DNA of 64,000 nt. Source: a virus. The position numbers and the translations under genes were made by a program. Numbering within the stretch: the stretch's first letter is position 1; each line of letters begins with the position of its first letter. The stretch is from IMG/VR virus record IMGVR_UViG_3300038436_000248, positions 1 to 64,000 of that record; one strand, written 5' to 3'. This document shows, piece after piece, positions 41,201 to 47,773 of the stretch. Under the pieces are notes generated by a model. It was not told where the DNA came from. It searched no databases and saw nothing but the letters and a program-made list of their open reading frames with translations.

Positions 41201-41682
41201 GCAACCGCCGCCAGCATCTGCTTGGCTTCTTTCTTTGTTTTAGGGGCGTCATCTAAACAGAAGTCCTCCCCCGCCTTTTTCTCTCTTGCTTTTGACGCCA
41301 AAGAATCCGCCAACTCATTCAGGGAGTTCCCGTTATGGCCCTGCACATGAATAGCGTGCACCTGATGAGTTCTCATAAGGGGGGCCAGCCGCTTCCAACG
41401 ATCCTGATTCGTTTTCAGTAAACGTCCGCACTGGAGGGCTCTAATGCCCCGGATAACATACATGCTATCTGTGTAGAGATCAACCACGCAAGGGAGCTTC
41501 AGTAACTCAAGCGCCTTGATCACTGCCTCTGCTTCAGAAACATTATTTGTCGCAACGGGTAAGTACCCGGAAATGCATCGGGTTTTCCCTTTGTATTGAA
41601 GGATTGCTGCCCATCCACCCTCACCAGGGTTTGGAAAGACTGAGCCATCCGTGTGAATGATTACTCTTCGGATCTCAGTCAT
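41197..41682 (-). CDS. rnhA: Ribonuclease HI
   Basis: Start at 41682 is set by ACAGGAG. IIHTDGSVFPNPG (first Asp), NNVSEAEAVIKAL (Glu), LYTDSMYVI (Asp) and NELADSLAS (Asp) give the DEDD active site, with HVQGHNG as the flexible histidine. Degrades RNA in RNA-DNA hybrids, such as primers. 161 residues is the usual length. Confidence 0.93.
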   Translation of the reverse strand: MTEIRRVIIHTDGSVFPNPGEGGWAAILQYKGKTRCISGYLPVATNNVSEAEAVIKALELLKLPCVVDLYTDSMYVIRGIRALQCGRLLKTNQDRWKRLAPLMRTHQVHAIHVQGHNGNSLNELADSLASKAREKKAGEDFCLDDAPKTKKEAKQMLAAVA

Positions 41683-41908
41683 CTGCGGCTCCTGTGTAGG
41701 ATTCTCCAATTATGCCCGCAATATCAGCGGCGAGTTCCTGCGTTCTTTGATTTACTAAATTGCCGAGTTCTTCTGGCCCGTACCCGAAGGCTTCTGCCAG
41801 CAACTTCTGCTCTTGGCTTACCTTTATGGACACTTCCAGGCGTGCCAATATCGGATGCTCCGATCCCTCGCTTGTAAGCTGAAATGGTAAAGTTATCTTT
41901 AGACTCAT
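41675..41908 (-). CDS. Small protein, 77 aa (overlaps a second frame)
   Basis: TGGAG ribosome site, ATG at 41908. Protein-like sequence (VSIKVSQEQKLLAEAFGYGP). It overlaps the 162-aa frame by 185 bases in another frame; one of the two ends, or a frameshift joining them, is likely misread. Confidence 0.6.
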   Translation of the reverse strand: MSLKITLPFQLTSEGSEHPILARLEVSIKVSQEQKLLAEAFGYGPEELGNLVNQRTQELAADIAGIIGESYTGAADD

Positions 41909-42212
41909 GGATCACTCCAGTTTTTGAAATAGTGACTCTTCTTGAAATGTCATTCGCCATAATTTCTGGCGACACCCTATGTAAGCGCACATAGAGTAGT
42001 TCTCTCCAGGCTTGCTTTATTGCAGGGGCAACAATCTGGGTGACACCATTTTGAGCTTTTAGGATAACTCCTAATTTCTCCAATCGAGTCAGACAGTAAA
42101 ACGCCCATGCCAAATGGTAAGCCGCTTCAACTGACCAATCCAACTCGATCTCTTCTGCCTCCCAGGAGATTTTCTTTGCAAGCTCCTCAATATCAGCTCC
42201 GTAGACTGGCAT
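41724..42212 (-). CDS. Hypothetical protein, up to 162 aa
   Basis: AGGGG ribosome site. The first 115 residues look like a folded helical protein; the last 45 are Arg/Ser/Gly-rich and look out of frame, coinciding with the start of the 77-aa gene. Either a true overlap, or a frameshift that would join the 115-residue head to that gene. Confidence 0.6.
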   Translation of the reverse strand: MPVYGADIEELAKKISWEAEEIELDWSVEAAYHLAWAFYCLTRLEKLGVILKAQNGVTQIVAPAIKQAWRELLYVRLHRVSPEIMANDISRRVTISKTGVIHESKDNFTISAYKRGIGASDIGTPGSVHKGKPRAEVAGRSLRVRARRTRQFSKSKNAGTRR

Positions 42213-42216
42213 GGGA

Positions 42217-43218
42217 CTACCCCTGGCTTATCCCATTATTATTGAGCCAATCAAGTCGCACACGGGACACTGTGGATTTTGGGAGTCCCGTAGCCCGAAC
42301 AGTCTCAGCTACAGTTGGGACTCTCCCGGATACCTGGTACTCAGTGTCCAAATGTGTACAAATTTCTGCCTTGTTGCGGGTGGCTCTTTTAGGGCCTAGT
42401 GAGACGTCCCGCCCATGTTTTGCCTCTGCCTGATAAAAACGTCCCATGTCCCGTCCCACTGGCTGTCCCACGTCCCGTCCCACTGGCTGTCCCAATTGGG
42501 ACAAACGGGACTGCTTATTAGGGCTCTCGTCTTGTGGGCCACGGATGATACGAAGCTCTCCACGAGAGATTTTTCTCTCGTCTGATTTGGCCCAAGCGGC
42601 GTTCATTGAGGAAATGTATTTTGCGTACTCCCCTTTGAATGCACGCAAGTTTTCTTGATAGGCGGATAGCACAACCGCAATCTGCCCACCAAGCACATCG
42701 CCGCTCACGTACACAACAACAGAGGATCCCAGGCCCAGGATTATCGCAAGGAGATACTGAAAGTACAGCAGGACAGAATGATCCATATTCTCCACAAGAG
42801 AGATAGATTGTCCCAGGCCCGCAATTGCTGAGATCATTGCCATAAAAACCAGGGCAACAACCAGGGTTCTTCCGGACGTTTTCTTTTCGTTTATTGCTCT
42901 GGCTGCAGCATAAACAACAATGCCACCCTCAATTGCGAATACTGCAGCACCAGCCTCAAGTTGTGCAAGAAGAACGGATCCGCTTGCAGCAGCAGCAAGG
43001 TAAAACATAGAGGCTGTGCGTGAAGCACCCAAAATGATTGCTGCAACAGATTGCAGCAAGTATAGCCAGAACATAAATCCAACACTGGTTATGTCAAGCG
43101 CCTTCGGTGTAACAGGAGGAGGCACACGAAGCTCATAGTTTGTTTTGAAGAGCTCGTATGCCTCCTGTTCTGCTTGTGCTACAACCGAGAGGCGGTCAGA
43201 AGTAACTGTTTCTCCCAT
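42217..43218 (-). CDS. Membrane protein with C-terminal winged-helix-like domain, 333 aa
   Basis: Residues 45-190 hold four to six hydrophobic helices; residues 190-260 are a charged linker with two copies of QPVGRDVG/QPVGRDMG; the last 50 residues (ICTHLDTEY...TVAETVRATGLPKSTVSRVRLDWL) are a helix-turn-helix of winged type. Membrane-bound transcription regulator is the natural reading. Fused membrane and DNA-binding domains are rare in phages. Confidence 0.75.
   Translation of the reverse strand: MGETVTSDRLSVVAQAEQEAYELFKTNYELRVPPPVTPKALDITSVGFMFWLYLLQSVAAIILGASRTASMFYLAAAASGSVLLAQLEAGAAVFAIEGGIVVYAAARAINEKKTSGRTLVVALVFMAMISAIAGLGQSISLVENMDHSVLLYFQYLLAIILGLGSSVVVYVSGDVLGGQIAVVLSAYQENLRAFKGEYAKYISSMNAAWAKSDERKISRGELRIIRGPQDESPNKQSRLSQLGQPVGRDVGQPVGRDMGRFYQAEAKHGRDVSLGPKRATRNKAEICTHLDTEYQVSGRVPTVAETVRATGLPKSTVSRVRLDWLNNNGISQG
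42444..42492. repeat. Direct repeat in the membrane-HTH gene
   Basis: Two consecutive copies of CCCGTCCCACTGGCTGTCCCA encode the QPVGRDxG repeats of the linker. Confidence 0.7.
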
Positions 43219-43236
43219 ACCGCCACCTTTCTTTTG

Positions 43237-43788
43237 TTAGAACGGGGGTTCCCAGGCGTCAGCTTCCTCGTAATCCATGGGGGCTTCCTGTGCAACTGGA
43301 GCCTGCCCACCACGGGGATACCCGCCGCCTTGCTGGTTCCCACCATTGCGATTCCAATTACCCCGCTGGTTTCCGCCACCATTGTTGCGGTTTCCTGAAC
43401 CCTGCTGGTTCCAACCACCACCACGAGAAGAATTTTGGCGGGAACGACCACCACCATTTCCGTTTGCTTCAGAGCCCGCAAAAGCCCAATCGGACACCTT
43501 CAAGTTGAAGGCTGTGACTTTGCTGCCGTTTTCCAGTGTGCGCTCGTAGGTACTCAGAGTACCCTCCAGGGAAACTGCACGTCCGGCATGCACATACTCA
43601 TTGAACGCCTCTGCCCGCTTGCCAAACATTGTGCAGTTGAACCAGTGCGTTTTCTTTTTGTCCCCGAAACCTTCTGTGACGGCGACTGAAAAGGACACCA
43701 TTGCGGTTCCCTTTTCGTTTGGCAGGTACTGCATATTGGGATCTTTCCCAACGTTGCCCAGGATGTGAAAAGAATTATTTGCTGCCAT
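43237..43788 (-). CDS. ssb: Single-stranded DNA-binding protein
   Basis: 183 residues. N-terminal OB fold with ILGNVGKDPNMQY, THWFNCTMFGKRAEA and LEGTLSTYER; a Gly/Asn/Gln-rich linker; acidic tail DAWEPPF resembling the DDDIPF protein-docking tip. Coats single-stranded DNA in replication and recombination. AAGGAG ribosome site. Confidence 0.95.
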   Translation of the reverse strand: MAANNSFHILGNVGKDPNMQYLPNEKGTAMVSFSVAVTEGFGDKKKTHWFNCTMFGKRAEAFNEYVHAGRAVSLEGTLSTYERTLENGSKVTAFNLKVSDWAFAGSEANGNGGGRSRQNSSRGGGWNQQGSGNRNNGGGNQRGNWNRNGGNQQGGGYPRGGQAPVAQEAPMDYEEADAWEPPF

Positions 43789-43823
43789 TTACCATTTTCT
43801 CCTTGTTTTCGTAAAGTAAGATT

Positions 43824-44402
43824 TTACAAATGCTGCATTCTTCGCCAGATCTCGTAGTAGTTTCTCCGGCACGATTCCGCACCACCACGGGCAAGATGAA
43901 GTTCTCCCTCTTCTTCAATACCGAGACCACGAGAAATACCTGCGCCATGGAAACTTGGAAACTTCACGTTCGGATCCTTTGATGCAAGCTCCTTTGCCAG
44001 GTCAATTACATCTGTGCTCACTCGAGGAAAGCAGGCGAACTCCAGCTCCTGGGGCATAAGGTGCCACAGAAACTTCTGGTCAAACTTGGGGTTTTGTCCA
44101 ATGAACTCCGTCGTTTCATGCGTGATATTGTGTTGAAGGATCCAGGACAGGATCTTTTGAATTGCTTGAGGTCGGGGGACGCCAGTTTCCTGCAAGAGTT
44201 CCCAGGTAAAACCATTTACCTCAAGAGCTTTTGGGGAGGCATTTGCAAACTCCTCTTCTGTTGGCTGAATAACAAACTCCAGCATTTCGCTGTTCACGTC
44301 TGCATCAACCCTGTCCAGGATAAAACACCCGGAGAGTACGACGGAACCCTCGTCGGGCTTTAGACCTGTGGTTTCTAAATCTACGAACAACCTGTGCTTC
44401 AT
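43824..44402 (-). CDS. DnaQ-like 3'-5' exonuclease with changed last Asp
   Basis: 192 residues. Exo I DLETTGL (8-14), exo II EFIGQNPKFDQKFL, and an exo III HLARGGAE, where the usual HxAxxDA aspartate is Gly. The other residues are intact. It may be weak or inactive, or use a nearby acid. Likely a proofreading or trimming exonuclease, separate from the polymerase's own domain. AGGAGGTG ribosome site. Confidence 0.8.
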   Translation of the reverse strand: MKHRLFVDLETTGLKPDEGSVVLSGCFILDRVDADVNSEMLEFVIQPTEEEFANASPKALEVNGFTWELLQETGVPRPQAIQKILSWILQHNITHETTEFIGQNPKFDQKFLWHLMPQELEFACFPRVSTDVIDLAKELASKDPNVKFPSFHGAGISRGLGIEEEGELHLARGGAESCRRNYYEIWRRMQHL

Positions 44403-44423
44403 TTTTTCTCACCTCCTGAAATA

Positions 44424-44445
44424 AAAAACCCCGCCTTGGCGGGGT
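44424..44445 (-). terminator. Rho-independent terminator of the tRNA region
   Basis: Minus-strand CCCCGCC-AA-GGCGGGG followed by TTTTTTATTT. It ends the short RNA transcript started at 44871-44900 before the exonuclease gene. Confidence 0.85.
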
Positions 44446-44489
44446 GGGATACATATCTTTATGCAGCACCACGGCCATAAAGTAAATAA

Positions 44490-44582
44490 GTGTGACGGGC
44501 TAGGCGGACGAAAGGATCCATACGAGAAACTCATCTTCAAGGCACAGGACGGCAAATGGGAGAATGCCTGAGCCCGTCACAC
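44490..44582 (-). ncRNA. Structured RNA between tRNA-like gene and terminator
   Basis: A perfect 12-bp stem GTGTGACGGGCT (44490-44501) with AGCCCGTCACAC (44571-44582) encloses 69 bases. Not a standard tRNA: stem too long and no clear arms, though GGATCCTTTCGTCC recalls a T arm. Co-transcribed with the tRNA-like genes. Confidence 0.5.
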
Positions 44583-44585
44583 GAC

Positions 44586-44657
44586 TCCTTTCGGCGGGGT
44601 TCAAACCCGCATCTCCCCCCGTTATGGCAGGCGGAATATCGGTTTTCCTACGAAAGG
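44586..44657 (-). tRNA. tRNA-like gene, anticodon uncertain
   Basis: 72 bases. Acceptor CCTTTCG/CGAAAGG perfect; D arm GGAA/TTCC; T arm GCGGG-TTTGAAC-CCCGC perfect. The anticodon arm is weak (CCTGC with GGGGG, one mismatch), and position 33 is A instead of U, so the identity cannot be read. No CCA encoded. Confidence 0.65.
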
Positions 44658-44745
44658 ATGTTGCAATCGGCCTGGCTGCTTGGGATTTGTAGATTTTCTT
44701 TATATCGCCAGACCTGCGGGTATACATAAGGCGCCGTAGCGCTTG

Positions 44746-44817
44746 AGCCACCCCCAGGAGTCGAACCTGGCCCCCCAGCATTCACTTCTACTGGCGTGCT
44801 CTATACACCAGGGCGGC
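44746..44817 (-). tRNA. tRNA-like gene, anticodon uncertain
   Basis: 72 bases. Acceptor GCCGCCC/GGGTGGC; T arm CCAGG-TTCGACT-CCTGG perfect. The D arm is short and the anticodon arm is 6 bp with an eight-base loop GAAGTGAA, so GUG or another triplet is possible. No CCA encoded. Confidence 0.6.
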
Positions 44818-44870
44818 TTGGTAATAAGGATATTCAGTTTGTAAAGAACCGTTTATCTTTATCTTTTATA

Positions 44871-44900
44871 AGTATAGCATGGTATGTTTGAATTTGTCAA
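44871..44900 (-). promoter_or_regulatory. Sigma70-type promoter of the tRNA region
   Basis: Minus-strand TTGACA (44895-44900), 18-base spacer, TGCTATACT (hexamer 44871-44876). Confidence 0.75.
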
Positions 44901-45142
44901 GCATCATTTTTATTAGAAAAGGATTCTACTTTCACGCTCTTTACGGATTTAGAAGTGGCAATAATTACCGTGGGTAATATGTTGCCTATGTTTTGCAGTT
45001 CAAGGAGACTTTGATGGAGTTTCTGGGCAGTCTGATCCTCGTCTACAATAATGATATGCAGTGATTCTCTGTCCAGGGTGAGAATGTGAAGCGCCAGGTC
45101 TTCTGTGGTTTTCTTGCTTTTTTTCTTGAATATGGAGAACAT
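44897..45142 (-). CDS. Small protein, 81 aa
   Basis: AAAGGAA ribosome site; overlaps the ThyX stop. Lys-rich start, then strand-helix-strand (HIIIVDEDQTAQKLHQSL). No known family. Confidence 0.7.
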   Translation of the reverse strand: MFSIFKKKSKKTTEDLALHILTLDRESLHIIIVDEDQTAQKLHQSLLELQNIGNILPTVIIATSKSVKSVKVESFSNKNDA

Positions 45143-45843
45143 TATTTTTTCCTTTCAAGCCAGACTGTGTGCAGCTCGGGGAGGTTCTCGTGGAGAAAGT
45201 ACTCCAAAACTTCTGCGTACAAACGGGTTTCCTCCATGGCGTGTGGGGATAACCGTTCTTCCAGCATATGAAACAACGCCTGCAAGCTTATTGTCATCGT
45301 CCAGGTAATATAGAGGGTGTTGACAGGAAGGAATAGACGTGCCATTTCAGGGGCAACGTTTTTATTCAGGGCCTTTTCGTAAAGATCCAGAGAGAGATCA
45401 ATAAAATCAGACAAGTCCCCGGACAGCTCCAGTCCCTCTTCAAAATGCAAGCACTCAGCGGACGATCCGTCTTTTGCTTTTCCTGCTGCCTGTCTCCACG
45501 ACGCCGCCTTTGGAATGTAGAACCGTTCCTTGTCAACCTTTTTCATGTACCGCAAAGACATCTCAGACCATGCAGACATTGTGTCTGGCTGGGCCGTACC
45601 AATAACATAGCGCTGAATTTGGCGCATCACAATAAAGGGGGCTTTCATTTCAAAGGTGAGGAGTACATGTCGAAACGGGTGGTACTCTTTTCTGTCGATC
45701 AGCTTTTGAAGAAACTCACGGTGTTCTTTCTTGTAAAAACTCTCATGGGCATCAAATGACTGGCGTGCAGCATTGACAACCGTAAGCTCATCCCCGAGCA
45801 CGCCTTTTAGATCTACATAACCCGATAACACTTTCTTTCTCAT
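45142..45843 (-). CDS. thyX: FAD-dependent thymidylate synthase
   Basis: 233 residues. HPFRHVLLTFEMKAPFIVMRQIQRY and SAWSEMSLRY outline the ThyX fold; the classical RHRxxSxNExSxRY motif is altered (QRY, then a nine-residue insert, then SAWSEMSLRY). Converts dUMP to dTMP using methylenetetrahydrofolate and FADH2. GGAGG ribosome site. Confidence 0.88.
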   Translation of the reverse strand: MRKKVLSGYVDLKGVLGDELTVVNAARQSFDAHESFYKKEHREFLQKLIDRKEYHPFRHVLLTFEMKAPFIVMRQIQRYVIGTAQPDTMSAWSEMSLRYMKKVDKERFYIPKAASWRQAAGKAKDGSSAECLHFEEGLELSGDLSDFIDLSLDLYEKALNKNVAPEMARLFLPVNTLYITWTMTISLQALFHMLEERLSPHAMEETRLYAEVLEYFLHENLPELHTVWLERKK

Positions 45844-46907
45844 TGCTTCTGATCCTCCATTATTTTGCGAGCGGCAATTCTTTTCTCATTGAGGGCGTGA
45901 AATTCCTTACCCTTCAAAAAATACCAGTTCTCCCACCCATTGCATGGGGCGCCATCTGAAAGGGCTTTTCCGACCTGGTGAATAGATCCCCGGGCATCCC
46001 CTGCCATTAGAGACCCGTCCGCCATGACCAGTGCCGCAACCTGTTTCTTTTCCCCGAAAAACAGATAATCCCCGGGGTTTATAAGTCCAAGCTCCAACAG
46101 TTTCGGGAAAGGGACTTTCCGCTCTTTCGGGCGCTCAACCATGACCTCTACCAGTCCAAGGTGCTGCACGGAGGCTATCCTCTGCTTTGCAAGATCAATA
46201 TACTCCGCAGAATTATCAATCCCAACAAAGCGTCTATGCAGCTTCTTTGCAACCGCACCCGTTGTGCCTGTGCCAAGGAAAGGATCCAACACAAGGTCAT
46301 CCTTTTTTGATGAGGACAAAATCACACGGTATAAAAGAGCTTCTGGCTTCTGAGTTGAGTGGGCCTTTTTGCCATCCTTCTTCAAGCGTTCCTTCCCGGA
46401 GCAAATAGGAAGTTCCCAATCACTTCTCATTTGCTTGTCCCCGTTCAGGGATTTCATGGCATGGTAATCAAAATAGGGCTTTCCAGATTTATTTTTTGCT
46501 GCCCAAATCAGAGTCTCGTGTGCATTGCAAAACCTGGTGCCCTTGAAGTTTGGCGTTGGATTGCTCTTGACCCATACAACATCATTGAGTAGCCAAAATC
46601 CAAGCTTCTGCATAAGATACCCAATCAGAAAAATGTTGTGATAAGAGCCAATAACCCAAATGGATCCTGTGGGCTTCAAGACTCGCTGGCATTCGGCAAG
46701 CCAACTTTCACAGAATTTCAGATAAGATTCCTGATCAGGGAAGGAATCCCAATCATCCCTTGTGCCATCAAATAAGGTTTGGTCTGGTCTATAAAGCTTT
46801 GTGTCTGATAACTGCAAGTTGTATGGGGGGTCTGCAAAGATCAAGTCTATTGAAGCTGTCTCAAGTGTTTTGAGAGTTTCGACAACATCTCCTTTTATAA
46901 GACTCAC
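45840..46907 (-). CDS. CcrM/HinfI-like DNA adenine methyltransferase
   Basis: 355 residues, GTG start (AAGGAG upstream). DPPY (25-28) precedes FLGTGTTG, the beta-class order. The C-terminal part (INPGDYLFFGEKKQVAALVM to NGWENWYFLKG) matches the RAMA-type target-recognition domain of CcrM and HinfI enzymes, which methylate the A of GANTC. The site here is untested. Protects phage DNA or acts in regulation. Confidence 0.88.
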   Translation of the reverse strand: MSLIKGDVVETLKTLETASIDLIFADPPYNLQLSDTKLYRPDQTLFDGTRDDWDSFPDQESYLKFCESWLAECQRVLKPTGSIWVIGSYHNIFLIGYLMQKLGFWLLNDVVWVKSNPTPNFKGTRFCNAHETLIWAAKNKSGKPYFDYHAMKSLNGDKQMRSDWELPICSGKERLKKDGKKAHSTQKPEALLYRVILSSSKKDDLVLDPFLGTGTTGAVAKKLHRRFVGIDNSAEYIDLAKQRIASVQHLGLVEVMVERPKERKVPFPKLLELGLINPGDYLFFGEKKQVAALVMADGSLMAGDARGSIHQVGKALSDGAPCNGWENWYFLKGKEFHALNEKRIAARKIMEDQKQ

Positions 46908-46924
46908 AACTAATATTCTCCTTT

Positions 46925-47760
46925 TCTATTATGGAATATCTCTATTTTTGAAAACTTTATATTCTTGGGGGCTTCTCTACCAGCTGGAGTTCTATCAATA
47001 ATGGATAACCCCTCAGCCCCCTCAAGGGTATGGTTTCACGGAAGACAGCTCCCCCCACAGAAGGCAAACAGATACATTTTTCCTGTATGCTTCTGTGGGG
47101 GAAGGAACTGTATATTCATAGTATCACTATGCGGTGTTGATGGGTTGGGTCACCCAAGGCTTGAAATGTGACAAGGAAGTCACACACCGATCCTCTCTCT
47201 CCTGCGCCTGCCGCACGTACAACTCCAAGCATTTCTGCTATCCTGCCCAGGTCCGTAATTTACCAGGAATCTGTCGCTACCTTCTCGGAGGCCCTTTGTA
47301 GGGGACATATTTGTTGTACGCCCTCGAATAACGGGACGGGGGGTTTCTTATGTTTAGACCTACTTCTTGCGTGATAACTTTGTAGGCTCTGGGATGTTAT
47401 CACACCAATGGAGCGGCCTCTGTCTTCTTTACAGGTTCCCGCTCAGACGTTTTACTTATGCCTCCGCCGTTGCCGCCGAGCGCATAAGAGCCAGCACAGT
47501 GATAAAAAACACATCGGGCAAACGTGTTTCGGCACACCAATCGACGTCCTATTTTGGCTCACTCCGACTGGCACGGGAGGGAGCGATGGAGAAGTAGGTT
47601 TGTAGATAATTGATGCTGTTCTTTTCGACCCATGCCCACGTGTTTGTTTACAGTGTGCACCCTACGAATTTGTTTTCTTTATGGCTATGGGCTCTTTGTT
47701 TTTATTGGGGGGTGCCCCGCATCATTCACACATATAAAAATGCCCTTTTTATATGCGTTT
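46925..47760. ncRNA. Candidate large structured noncoding RNA near the tRNA region
   Basis: About 830 bases without a credible gene between the methyltransferase and terminase. It has a 12-bp stem CCCCCACAGAAG/CTTCTGTGGGGG (47052-47101) with an inner ATACA/TGTAT stem, GGGGGCT/AGCCCCC (about 46967 and 47014), CTTATGC/GCATAAG (about 47455-47488), TGTGAC/GTCACA (about 47167-47184). At its right end an AT-rich stem is followed by a T run on the plus strand. The phage and tRNA-neighbour setting recalls GOLLD; orientation is unclear. Confidence 0.5.
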
Positions 47761-47763
47761 TTA
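47731..47763 (+). terminator. Possible plus-strand terminator
   Basis: CATATAAAAA-TGCCC-TTTTTATATG followed by CGTTTTTAT. It sits at the right edge of the noncoding region and faces the terminase gene from the opposite direction. Confidence 0.5.
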
Positions 47764-47773
47764 TCTATGGTTA

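Noticed and set aside
47367-47605. Plus-strand frames (76 and 65 aa) in the second noncoding region
   Set aside because: No ribosome site; Arg/Ser/His-rich; overlapping each other in different frames.
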